Below are positions 54,859 through 64,000 of a DNA stretch of 64,000 nt, one piece after another. This stretch comes from Brachypterus glaber (taxonomy: Eukaryota; Arthropoda; Insecta; Coleoptera; Kateretidae). Where the stretch lies: positions 97,276,988-97,340,987 of the forward strand of contig OY294045.1 of assembly GCA_958510825.1 (NCBI GenBank), read 5' to 3'. The notes under the pieces were generated by a model. That model ran no database searches and was not told the DNA's origin. It worked only from the letters and a program-made list of their open reading frames with translations. The position numbers and the translations under genes were made by a program. The first letter of the stretch is position 1, and every line of letters starts with the position of its first letter.

Positions 54859-56962
54859 TAAATTAAAATGAGCATATTGAAAATATTTTGGAATTATCAG
54901 ATGAGGTTTTTGCATAGCGTTATCTAGATATATAGAGGGATAAACCAACGGGATTACCGTAAAAAATCCACTAAATTAATAGAAATAAAAATAATCCAAT
55001 ACAATAAAAGTATATTGCATTTAAATAAATTAAAATATCAAGTATGAGATCATAGGATTTTTTTGCGGTTATACAGGGTTATTCAGAAATAAGTTCGAGA
55101 AATTTAAGAGGTGATTCTACGTTAAAAAATATGAAGAAAATTGCAATAAAAATAATGTTTTTAATTAATTAACTTGTGTACCCTTTAAGATAGAGCGACC
55201 AGCTTTTTCATGTATACTGGTATTAAAAAGGGCAATAAGTTTATATTGATTTATTGTTTTGAATTTAGGCGTGCCTAGACGGACAAAATATGTGAGGCTT
55301 AACAATTAATTAATTTTTGCCCTAAAGTTTTTTATGTATATTTTTTTTTGGAGTTTTGGTAAAAAAATAGATTCCTTGAGTAAAAATACATACAAAATGT
55401 CATATAGTGTAACACTGTACGAGCAACCGTTTTCAAAAAAAAAGCAATTAAGGGTAAGTAACATTTTGTGCCACTAAAAATGTTACTTTTTAAAAGGCTA
55501 TTACTTACCTTACCGGTAAAGAATACTATTTTGCTTAGTTTTAAATAAACAATCACCCTGCAGCATTAAAATTTTATTGGTGCTTTTTTTGTTCCCCATT
55601 CAATATGTCCATCTTCGAAGGGCCGCAGCTCCCTTAGGGCTCAATTCCGGACCAACCTTTATAGGAACTTTTTTTCATATTTTTTAACGAATATTTCTTG
55701 AACTTTTTGAATAACCCTGTATAATTGCAGATTTTTGCACATTCAAAAACTAAATTACAGATTTACAAAAATAGAGTAAAAAAATTGCTTATATTTTGCC
55801 AAATTTTTAATAATTTTTTTTTCAAAATTAAATAAAAAAAAACAGGCTGGTAAGAAATCAATAAATTTTTACAGTAAATACTAGTACATATAAGGAAAAT
55901 AGGCTGGAATTTTCATATTTTTTGTTTTGTGCCATATTTTCGTTAATTATGACAAAATTTAAAAAATATTAAGATTATCAAAAGATGCTTTTATACCAAA
56001 TTTCAGCTAAATCGAACATATTTAAAAAATTTGGGCCACACGGTAAAAATAAAGCATTACATAGTCCGTAAATGGTAATATGTTGCCATAGACCGGAATG
56101 GTAAAAATTACATAGTCCGTAATGGTAATGTTTTGTATAGACCGGAACAGTAAAAATTACATAGTCCGTAATGGTAATATTTTGCATAGACCGGAACGGT
56201 AAAAATTACATAGTCCAGAATGGTAATATTTTGCATAGACCGGAACGTTAAAAATTATAATACTTATGGAGTGTTTAATAATTTTTTAAAAAATTAACAT
56301 ACAGTCATATTAAAAGTGCTTTTAAAACAACTTAAACACTACGATATTTCAAGAACGCTTTGACATAGAGACTTGAAATTTGAAAAAAAATATTTACTAC
56401 TTAGAAAATGTTTGTTCCAAATTACAAGTCTCTGTGTCAAAGCTTTTTTGAAATATCGTAGCGTAAAGTTCATTTGGTTTAATAAACCAAACGATTTGCA
56501 CACTTAATACGAGTATAAACTGCTTACATCTTGCTTTAAAGATCTATTGGTTGATAAAGATCGTAATTTAAAATGAATGTAAAATTTAGGCCACAAATAA
56601 AGCATTTAAATATCGTACATAAATAATATTTACCTTTTTTTTACACTTTTAACACTTTAACCTAGCAGCATGCGTCGCTATCTCTCTAACAATAACAATA
56701 TTAAACGGTCCGTCTCATGATTCGACGCCTTCTTGGTTATTGTCCAAATCAAACGCGCGTCTTAAAATAAAATAGCCCGACATTGTAAAATCATGTAAAA
56801 ATATGTAAATATATTTTTTTACATTCTTTTACATTCTTTTACAATCTTTTACATTATTTTACATTATTTTACATTCTTTTACATAAATTCATGAAATATG
56901 CATAGTCCAGAATAGTAAATTTACTATTCCGTACTATGTAAATTCATGTATTTTTACATTAT
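53935..56962. mobile_element. 3-kb Foldback-like element with satellite arms
   Basis: Left arm 53935-54615 and right arm 56045-56960 are inverted: TTGGACAATAACCAAGAAGGC with GCCTTCTTGGTTATTGTCC, ATAGATCTTTAAAG with its inverse, and ACCAAACGATTTGCA. Outermost in each arm is an array of ATGTAAAAGA/ATGTAAAATA units (53960-54010, 56815-56885). Inside is a ~50-bp satellite based on ACATAGTCCGTAATGGTAAT (two to three units at 54495-54605, four at 56055-56260). Long TIRs made of tandem repeats are the hallmark of Foldback elements. MITE C copy 3 lies in the middle. Short frames across the arms are repeats. Confidence 0.72.
55074..55719. mobile_element. Palindromic MITE C, copy 3, third type of end
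   Basis: The core matches copies 1 and 2 (GAAATTTAAGAGGTGATTCTA, GGCGTGCCTAGACGGACAAA, ACCCTGCAGCATTAAAATTT). The outer termini are CAGGGTTATTCAGAAATAAG and the inverse TTTTTGAATAACCCTG, not the CAGCCTGTTCC type. TATA flanks both ends. Confidence 0.78.
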
Positions 56963-57404
56963 TTTACATGCAGTTTTTACAGTGCACCCTGATGTCGCGA
57001 TTTTTTTTTCAGTTTTTTACTATTTTTTTCGTAATCAGCGGTGCAATAAATGTGCAAGAACTAGACTTTTATCACTTTTTGTTTTCACTGGAACCACTGT
57101 GGAAGGCTTTCCTGACTTTGCGGTTATACAGACACAGAGGAAAGCGAAAATTGCATTACAGTGTCAGTGTAACGGAATGGCTTCAATGGGTCTCGATAAA
57201 GGTGTAATTACGCCGTTCGTATAATGCGCTTATGTAATACAATTATCTTATAATTACGTTTCAGGGGTTAATTGAGGGCCATTGTGATGTCGAGATTTAT
57301 TGACAATCAACTTCACCATCAATGACCTACGTAGATAATTATTTATTGAAAATCGCTTGATTCATTGAATTATTCTAAGTTGAATCTATAATTTATTTCA
57401 GGCG
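56963..57404. other. No supported gene
   Basis: Two overlapping plus-strand frames (56946-57224, 56968-57207) cover a less AT-rich stretch with GGAAAGCGAAAATTGCATT. Neither shows a motif I know and both start in the Foldback arm. Confidence 0.3.
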
Positions 57405-58583
57405 TATATATCGTCGGCTTACAAGTAAAAGGCACTAAGTCACTTTTTTGCAAAAATGGGATTTTACTGGCACTGTAATTATTTTTTGATGATCTATGAA
57501 TGGGTAAACCGAACTAACTTCTAGGTCGACTGCCAAGGAAGTTACCCACTATACAAAACGCACCAATTTGATTTTGATTAAAATTTTATCTGGCAATAGG
57601 CAAAAACAGTCACTTAGTGCACTTAGTGCGTTTTACTTGTAGATTATTTCAAATGTTTCTGCACTAAGCGACTTTCTAAAAAGCGTTAATTTATAAAAAT
57701 ATGATTGCTTGAATCATTTATATGATACAATATCGCGTTATTTATTGTACTGACAAACGCATTCAAATTTTGCTATGTTAAAGTTGATGGAATAGAGACA
57801 GAACAGAAAAACAGAACTTTACCTGTAAAATGGCAATGCTTTTTACGTGTACTTTCGATGTGTAGGTAATAATTTTCATTTGCATTGGTTTTTTTATTAT
57901 CAGATAATATTTCAAAACTAAATTTGAAGCCTTCACACTAAGTTCAAAGTCTCGGTGCATTTCTGAGGGGTGTTGCACCGTCAAGTGTTTTATTATTAAT
58001 AATGATTCATTTTATTTAATTATTGACTTTAGGAGATGCTTCTTTGCCGGCACAGCCAATGGCCTCTGAAAACTGTCTTAGTTCTGGCACAGTAAGCAGT
58101 TTCATATAATTTATACTAATTAATTATAATAATAATAATTATTATTAATTTTGGAAACGTTCTTTAAACAATCAAAAAGTCCAAACCCTTCTTTTAAAAA
58201 TCTAGTTTTTGAAAATTTATGTAAACATCTTGTTTTCTACTTTATAGTTATACATTACGTTTAATTAATAGAAGGGTTTTAATTTTAAATAGTTGTTGTT
58301 TATATTATTTTATTGACTTAGTGCTCTTTACTTGTAAGCCCACGTCGTGGGCCTACATGTCTTTTTTCAAATTTAGTTGAATTAAACTACTTCAATTTTT
58401 CTTTATTTAACTGCAAATGAGACATTATTATGTCCAAACATGTCATTGCAATTTGCGGTAGTTTTTTTCCAAAAACAATTATTACAAAAATTAAAAAACA
58501 ACAATGAAAGTTAAATTTGTCAATATCTCAAAACCATGCTTTTGGACTTAGTGCTCTTTACTTGTAAGCCGACGATATATACC
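57405..58583. mobile_element. TIR element with repeated CTTAGTGC/TTTACTTGTA
   Basis: Ends are TATATCGTCGGCTTACAAGT and its inverse (ACTTGTAAGCCGACGATATA), with similarity for about 36 bases. The subterminal phrase CACTTAGTGCGTTTTACTTG or a close form recurs at about 57602-57640 and 58317-58340. The interior has no transposase; the 68-codon frame at 57778 is unsupported. Confidence 0.72.
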
Positions 58584-59855
58584 GGGTGCCCCTTTAACTT
58601 TTTTGTATATTAACTTAATAAAAATATTCTGTCACTTCCAGTTTCGCAGGATATGACCACAACTTTTGGTTTTTAAACGGAACACCCTGTATATTTTTAC
58701 AAATTTTGAGTTAAAATTAAATTCTGAGTACAAACATGTGTAATTTGTCAATTTTTGACAGAACATGTCATTTTTTAATTAAATTTTAATTTTAAATCTA
58801 GTTAGCTTTGAGATATGCAAAATTATTCTTGGCTTAGTAATATTCTTAGGAAAAATATAAAACAACGTTTTATTTAATTATTTACCACTTTTGAGCTCTT
58901 TAAAACTAGGCAAATCATTTTTTTCAATAAAACTAAATTTTTTTAAATGGGAAGGTACTGGTACCCTAGTACCATTAAATCACATATTTTTTTTTAAAGA
59001 TTGACATCCATATCATTGTGTTTAAATCAAAATTTATTGGCAAAAAAATCTTTTTAGAAATAAATAAAGAAGAAAAATCAACAATAAAACAACTTTTTTA
59101 GTTAGTTATTGTTTTTGTTCTGAGTGTTAATATTTTTTAAGTTAACTTTCAAAAAAATAAATTGAATTAAAAAATTACATTACAATTGACAAATTATACA
59201 TGGTTGTAGAATTTAATTTTGAATCAAAATATGTAAAAATATACAGGTTGTCCCGTTTAAAAATCAAAAGTTGAGGTAATTTCCCAGGAAACCGGAAGTG
59301 ACAGAATATTTTTTTACAATGTCAAAAATGCAGTTTATTCAATTATTTTAATCCTCCAAATTTCATTTTGATAAGTTAATAAACAAAAAAGTTATAGGGG
59401 TGTACACGGAAAAAAAAAATTATAGCTAGGAGCGCTATAACACACATACCAAGCAAATTATAATCGCTTATTATATAAATACAAGGCTTTCTCTTACAAT
59501 TATGGCAGTCAGTGTAAAAATTTATATGAAATACTTTTTTAATTGTTTTGTGAATAATAAAATATAACAAATAGTATGGCATTTATAGCTTAAATAGATT
59601 TAATTATTGTCCGTGCTAATAATTTTTATAATATAATAAAATTTCTGTAAATTTATAATAGTGCCTGTAATAAATATAATCGTGTCTGTAATATATATAA
59701 TCGTTTCCAATTTATTTTTAACATTATTAGTTATTGTGTCCCTTATAATCTATAGCTTAAATCACTATAATTTGCCACTGTTACCAAATATCTTATAATG
59801 TATAGCGCAGAGCCCACTAATTTCTTTCCGTGTACCACTATTTTGTTACACCCGG
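58582..59855. mobile_element. Palindromic element interrupted near its right end
   Basis: CCGGGTGCCCCTTTAACTTT on the left matches, inverted, AAAAAAGTTATAGGGG (to 59400) and then, after an interruption, TTTGTTACACCCGG ending 59855. The arms share TTTTTAAACGGAACACCCTG and ACTTCCAGTTTCGC with the 9.8-kb element. Confidence 0.65.
59401..59835. mobile_element. TIR element nested in the palindrome
   Basis: TGTACACGGAAAAAAAAAATT at 59401 is inverted near the right (CTAATTTCTTTCCGTGTACC). The inner segments TATAGCTAGGAGCGCTATA and TATAGCGCAGAGCCCACTA also pair. It splits the right arm of the host palindrome. The 68-codon frame at 59376 spans the junction. Confidence 0.6.
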
Positions 59856-60174
59856 TATATTTATAGTATTATTAATTTGAGCCATTTCGCCTCAATGATT
59901 ATTTATATCGATAAAACATCTAAAACAGAAAATAAAATTAAAATGTTTTTATCAGACGCACCTATCTCTAGATGCGAGGGTAAGGTATTGCATTTAAAAT
60001 AATACTTATCTGCTATATCTTCTTTACCTTAAAAATATTATTAGTCAATACCTTACCAAAGTTTAAATTTTTTTGCCTAAATAAAGAATTTTTAATAAAA
60101 TTCTTCATAAATCGTTAAAATAATTCAAAAAGAACGAAAAACTGAATAAAAGTTAAGTGATTTTTTGAGATTAA

Positions 60175-60423
60175 TAAATATTTATGTCACATCAATCACC
60201 ATGTCAACCTACAGAATATGTACCTGGAATAATTAAATTTACTTCCCTAGCTACAAATTCAACTTTTAAAGGTGATTTAACATCAACAACAGTACTGGTC
60301 CACTTAAAGGGTTCTTATTTTTTAATTGAACGAAGATGGATTTTTTTTGACATTTTTTTCATATTTTCCAGAGGGTTTTTAATATACCCTCAAATTTCTG
60401 TACGCGAGTGCTGGAACAGGCTG
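60175..60423. mobile_element. Right-end remnant of the 15.5-kb transposon family
   Basis: It is collinear with 17030-17276 (CAACCTACAGAATATGTACC, TTGAACGAAGATGGATTTTTT, then AATATACCCTCAAATTTC and the CTGGAACAGGCTG end). It preserves TACGCG where the longer copy has changed to TACACG. No transposase portion is present. Confidence 0.8.
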
Positions 60424-60482
60424 TATTATTTTTTTTTCTTTATTTTCTTTTTTTAAAAGACGAAAAAAAAAATGAAATTTTT

Positions 60483-60602
60483 TAAAAACTTAAACAGGGT
60501 GGCCACAAGTCAGGGAAATCAGGGAAGTCAGGGAAATGTCGGGAAATTTAATGTGTCAGGGAAATGTCAGGGAATGTTATTGAAAAAAATGAAAAATCAG
60601 GG
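60483..60602. repeat. Tandem GTCAGGGAAAT repeats with TIR-like start
   Basis: CAGGGTGGCCACAAGTCAGG is followed by six or so degenerate units of TCAGGGAAAT. The start resembles a DNA-transposon end common in animal genomes; no inverse partner is seen here. Confidence 0.55.
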
Positions 60603-60621
60603 AATTTTATTGAAAAACCTA

Positions 60622-61640
60622 TAACATAAGAATGCGATGCCGTGATTGGCTTAATGTGCCTTCATGTATCTTGTTAGCCAACGGTATCGCATTCTTATAT
60701 AATAGGCGTGTTTTGCGAGGCTGTGGATATGCCTTTATTTGGACTACAGGTTTCTGGTTTGTTTTGTTTTCGATTGGAATTGTTTTTGGTAAAACTGAGG
60801 TAGAGTAAAGTAAGAAAATAGTTATTTTCTTAACTAGTGTATTAAGTGGATAAAATCACTTAATACACGAGTTGCGAATTTAATTTTATCCAACACCTTT
60901 TATTTTTAAATAAAAATCTATAATTTTGCGAAAAATTATGTCAAAAATATTAAGATTAAAATTGCTAGTTTTACATTTCTTACAAACGTCAAAATGGACG
61001 CGGTGATGACAGAATTTTTAATAAAAACAGTATTTTATTCAAAAACTAAAGAATAATTTGGGGTTTTCTTTAATTTTTATGGTTTAGTTAACGTGCTTCT
61101 ATTTATAGAATAGTTATAATACTTAATTAATAGGGTATGTAACTAATTTTGGGTGAGATCAAAAGCTGTACGTAAAAGAGTGGGTGAAAAATTTTTTAGT
61201 CACTAGTGGAAAAAAACTCACTTTTGACATTTAAAATAGTGCTCAAAACAAGTGTTTCTGTGAAGGTTAAGGTGTTGGATAAAAAATATTTCTTAAAATT
61301 AATTAAAATTTACCTATAATTTAAATTAATTTAATTTATCAGTGGCAAAAGATAATTAGAAAAAGCTTCTGTTTGTTTAGGTAATACTTCATATTTTGAT
61401 CCTTTGTATGATTTTCAACTGCAATCTCCCAAAATAATTTGCGTTTTCCCGATTTGACCGCAACTCGACACTGTTAATACAATTATTCCCGAAATCCTTT
61501 CCGTGTATCATATATACATATATAGTATTAGTTTAGCCTCAAATCAAATTAATTAATTTTGATTCCGACCAGCAAGCAATTGATGTTATATGTATACGAT
61601 ACATTGTGTAGAAAAATTAAAAAACAATGGTTTAATTTGA
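60622..61640. other. Hairpin-rich DNA upstream of the USP2-like sequence
   Basis: AAGAATGCGATGCCGTGATTGGC pairs with GCCAACGGTATCGCATTCTT (60627-60696). GTATTAAGTGGATAAAATCACTTAATAC is a hairpin at 60840-60868. TTATCCAACACCTTTTA (60890) is inverted near 61262. No exon is recognised, including none with the expected Cys box of the protease. Confidence 0.45.
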
Positions 61641-61661
61641 GAGTTTTAAACTAGTTTTAAA

Positions 61662-62597
61662 AAGGACAGCTATATGCAGGACATCAACACTAATATATCA
61701 AGTATGCATGGAGCTTTAATTAAGACATTTGCCGATGTGATAAAACAGTTGTGGTCAGAAGATTTATCTGAACGGGTAGTAAACACGGTTTCTTTCAAGA
61801 GCCAAATCCAGATTTTCGCCCCCCAATTTACAGACTACAAACAACAGGACGCACAAGAATTTCTGCGGTACCTTTTAGAGGGACTTCACGAGGACGTTAA
61901 CAGGGTAACAGAAAAACCTAAACCTATTTTTACCAAAATAGATGAAAAATTAACTGATAATGAAAAATCTGCCGAATCATGGTCCAGATACCTCCGGATG
62001 GACGACTCTCGCATTTTGGACCTCTTCGTCGGACAACTGAAATCCACCCTCAAATGCACCTATTGCAGCCATTGTTCCGTCACATTCGAACCATTCTGGG
62101 ACCTTTCTCTCTCTCTTCCACAACACACCGGTCAATTAAGTTTATCACATTGTTTGGAATCCTTCACACGGGAAGAATCGTTGGACGGTGATGAAATACC
62201 TACATGTTCAAAATGCAAAAAGCGCAGAAAATGCACAAAATTCTTTAGAATTCAAAAATTCCCAAAAATATTAGTAATTCACCTTAAACGCTTCTCCCCG
62301 ATGACATAGTTTCAAAGTAAGCTCAAAGTCACCGTAGACTTCCCCCTAGAAGAATTAGATATGAGCAATTATGCAGCAGAGTCCGTTGCACCCTCCAAAT
62401 ACAACTTATACGCCATTTCAAATCACAGTGGTACCACGTATAGCGGACACTACACCGCCTATTGTAAACATCCCTATAATCATACGTGGCACGAATACAA
62501 CGACTCTAGGGTATCTTCAATTTCACCAATATCCATCGTATCAGGGAATGCTTACATATTATTGTACGAACAAGAAAGTCAAAAATCATATACTTGA
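61662..62597 (+). pseudogene. USP2-like ubiquitin-specific protease, 5'-incomplete
   Basis: The family cleaves ubiquitin from proteins through a Cys-His-Asp/Asn centre. The open stretch begins after a stop at 61647 and reads DSYMQDINTNISSMHGALIK from 61665. It contains QDAQEFLRYLLEGLHEDVN, the four-Cys zinc finger (CTYCSHC and CSKCKKRRKC), IQKFPKILVIHLKRFS, and the His box NHSGTTYSGHYTAYC with HEYNDSRVSS. It ends at TGA 62595-62597. The USP Cys box (GNTCFMNS type) is not in the frame or recognised upstream. One TAG at 62307-62309, in register, interrupts before SKLKVTVDFPLEEL; CAG to TAG would explain it. There are no introns over about 310 codons. It could be a retrocopy, a dying duplicate, or a real 3' exon with an assembly error. 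Possible acceptor AGs are at 61653-61654 and 61663-61664. Confidence 0.8.
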
Positions 62598-62847
62598 AGA
62601 GTTTATTTATTTCTTTTTTTTACTTATTTGTTACTATTATTTAACTTGATTGTTAATTAATTTTTTTTAAATTAATATGGATTAAAATTCAATATAAAGT
62701 TATTGATAACTGTTTTAAAAATAAATTAAAAATTGACAGTCTATAAAAATATATATCTTTCTATCTATCTGTAAAGTCAAATGGACAGGAAAACACTGAA
62801 TACTACCATTCTATGCTTTTTTTGAAATCATCAGCACATTATCATGT
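62598..62847. other. AT-rich 3' flank of the USP2-like sequence
   Basis: AATAAA at about 62721 could serve as a polyadenylation signal. There is no long poly(A) tract to prove retroposition. No gene. Confidence 0.4.
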
Positions 62848-63287
62848 ACAGTTCATTTCAACAAAACTGGAAAAGTGGGGTTATAAAAAAAATTACATTG
62901 TGAACTATCTTTCATTTGACAAATATTTGTTTACTTGTTAATAAATTTAGTGTCAATATTGTTATTGCCACATCAATGTCAAAGTCAAAAAATGTTGGTG
63001 TATTTTTTTAAAATTGGGAGAGATAAAGCAGAAAAACAAGAATACTCGAAGAATACTAACAATAAGAAGAATATTAACAATATTGATACGCTTCAAAATC
63101 CAAATAGTATTTACTAAACACAAATGCATAGAATAACATATGATTTTTGACATGGTTAAACTAACCTTATTTTTCAAACAGGCATAACCCCATTTAAATA
63201 ATCCACATTCACACAACTAAATTTTATGGAAAACATGAAATTTTACTTAACCCCACTTTTCCAGTTTTGTTGAAATCAACTGTATGT
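62848..63287. mobile_element. TIR element, ~440 bp
   Basis: TTCAACAAAACTGGAAAAGTGG near 62858 faces CCACTTTTCCAGTTTTGTTGAA near 63253, with similarity for about 38 bases including AACCCC. The interior frames (62935, 62962 minus) are AT-rich and overlap antisense. Confidence 0.72.
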
Positions 63288-63469
63288 TGTTAATATTTAA
63301 ATGTAACATGCTGTGTCAAACTACATGTATACCTAGTATTTCAAATGAAGGCATATTGTTTAACTAGAAAAATTATGAAGTGTTGGTGTATGCTCCGATG
63401 CTTGAATAAGTAATTAATTTCATAGACAAAAAATTAAAAATGTCAATTAATCTTAACCAGTCTACAATA

Positions 63470-64000
63470 TACAGAGCGGTCCAAAAGTCACCTCCCCCCT
63501 CTTAACTTTTGAACCAGTTGAGATATCGACTTCAAATTTGGAACTTTTAAATAAGACAACTTAAACTATCTTTAAGCATATATTTAATACTTTCAGCTCT
63601 TAAAATGTGGGCAGGGGGGCATGGGGGAACATTTTTTTAAATGGAAAGGGGGGTCGTGTAATACATCATTTTAAAGCTTATAAAATTTTCCATTTAACTC
63701 CATATTTTTAAATTAAAAAAAAAAATGGGTTTAAAATGGGGTTGTAAATGGGTATTAATGTCAAAATTCCTCTAAAAAAAAACAAATAATTTTTTTATAA
63801 ATGCCTAATTTCATCATAAAAAAAATGTTAATTATAGTTTTAAACTAATTTTAGTTGACATAAATAAAAATTTATAAAAAAAAACTTAAAAAATCGAATG
63901 TTTTAGCACAAAAAATTGAAAAATCAAAACCTTAAAAAACATTTTTAAAAAATTTAAAAATGTTAGTTTAAATACAGAATTTTATAAGCTTTAAAATTAT
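63470..64000 (+). mobile_element. Left end of an element running off the window
   Basis: ACAGAGCGGTCCAAAAGTCACC, as at 23242, is followed by ATCGACTTCAAATTTGGAAC and a long A-rich interior. The partner end would lie beyond 64000. Confidence 0.45.

Noticed and set aside
57001..57224. A small secreted or membrane protein in the overlapping frames here
   Set aside because: The two frames conflict, both start inside Foldback-arm sequence, and no signal peptide with a credible mature region is seen.

Overview
The window looks like insect nuclear DNA, possibly a beetle (weak guess). It is strongly AT-rich and has no operon structure. It contains non-LTR retrotransposons, tRNA-derived SINEs with RNA polymerase III boxes, piggyBac-, hAT- and Tc1/mariner-type ends, and one animal-type ubiquitin-protease sequence. 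It is intergenic, repeat-dominated DNA: mobile elements, mostly non-autonomous and palindromic, nested in one another. The only host-type coding sequence is a USP2-like deubiquitinase fragment at 61.66-62.60 kb, which lacks its catalytic-Cys region and carries one in-frame stop.

Layout. 0-5 kb: two foldback structures and a ~140-bp tandem repeat; a second array flanks a 1.76-kb palindrome. 5.2-6.3 kb: an internally deleted piggyBac-like element with TTAA duplications, followed by a hammerhead-ribozyme-like motif. 8.3-9.3 kb: a LINE reverse-transcriptase remnant. 9.8-15 kb: three palindromic elements and one further TIR element, TA microsatellites and a 200-bp assembly gap. 15.5-17.3 kb: a defective IS630/Tc1/mariner-type transposon with a broken transposase, carrying part of the gene a second time in inverted orientation. 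17.7-24.8 kb: palindromes and a possible Helentron-like repeat. 24.8-27.4 kb: an element with 8-bp target duplications, then a 5'-truncated LINE inserted in a dispersed repeat whose uninterrupted paralogue lies at 51.4 kb. 28-39 kb: two SINEs, nested inverted repeats, and an inverted element carrying a hammerhead-like motif in each arm. 39-46 kb: a hAT-type MITE (8-bp TSD), a Mutator-like MITE (10-bp TSD), a LINE RNase H-domain fragment with a snap-back 5' end, and a second copy of the 24.8-kb element. 46-53 kb: palindromes, a third SINE, a Harbinger-type MITE with its empty site in the same window, and LINE scraps. 53.8-57 kb: a ~3-kb Foldback-like structure with satellite repeats in its arms. 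57-61 kb: more TIR elements. 61.6-62.6 kb: the USP2-like sequence. 62.8-64 kb: further palindromic elements.

No gene set here forms a pathway. What links the window is the sharing of short modules among otherwise different palindromic elements: a ~50-bp motif around TTCAGCG...AAAATACATAGGAATACCATGG, a conserved subterminal block behind changing outer termini, and terminal sequences shared between palindromic MITEs and the transposase-bearing element at 15.5 kb. These suggest cross-mobilisation and end-swapping. Calls are by eye, without alignments or database searches, so boundaries of repeats are approximate to several bases.
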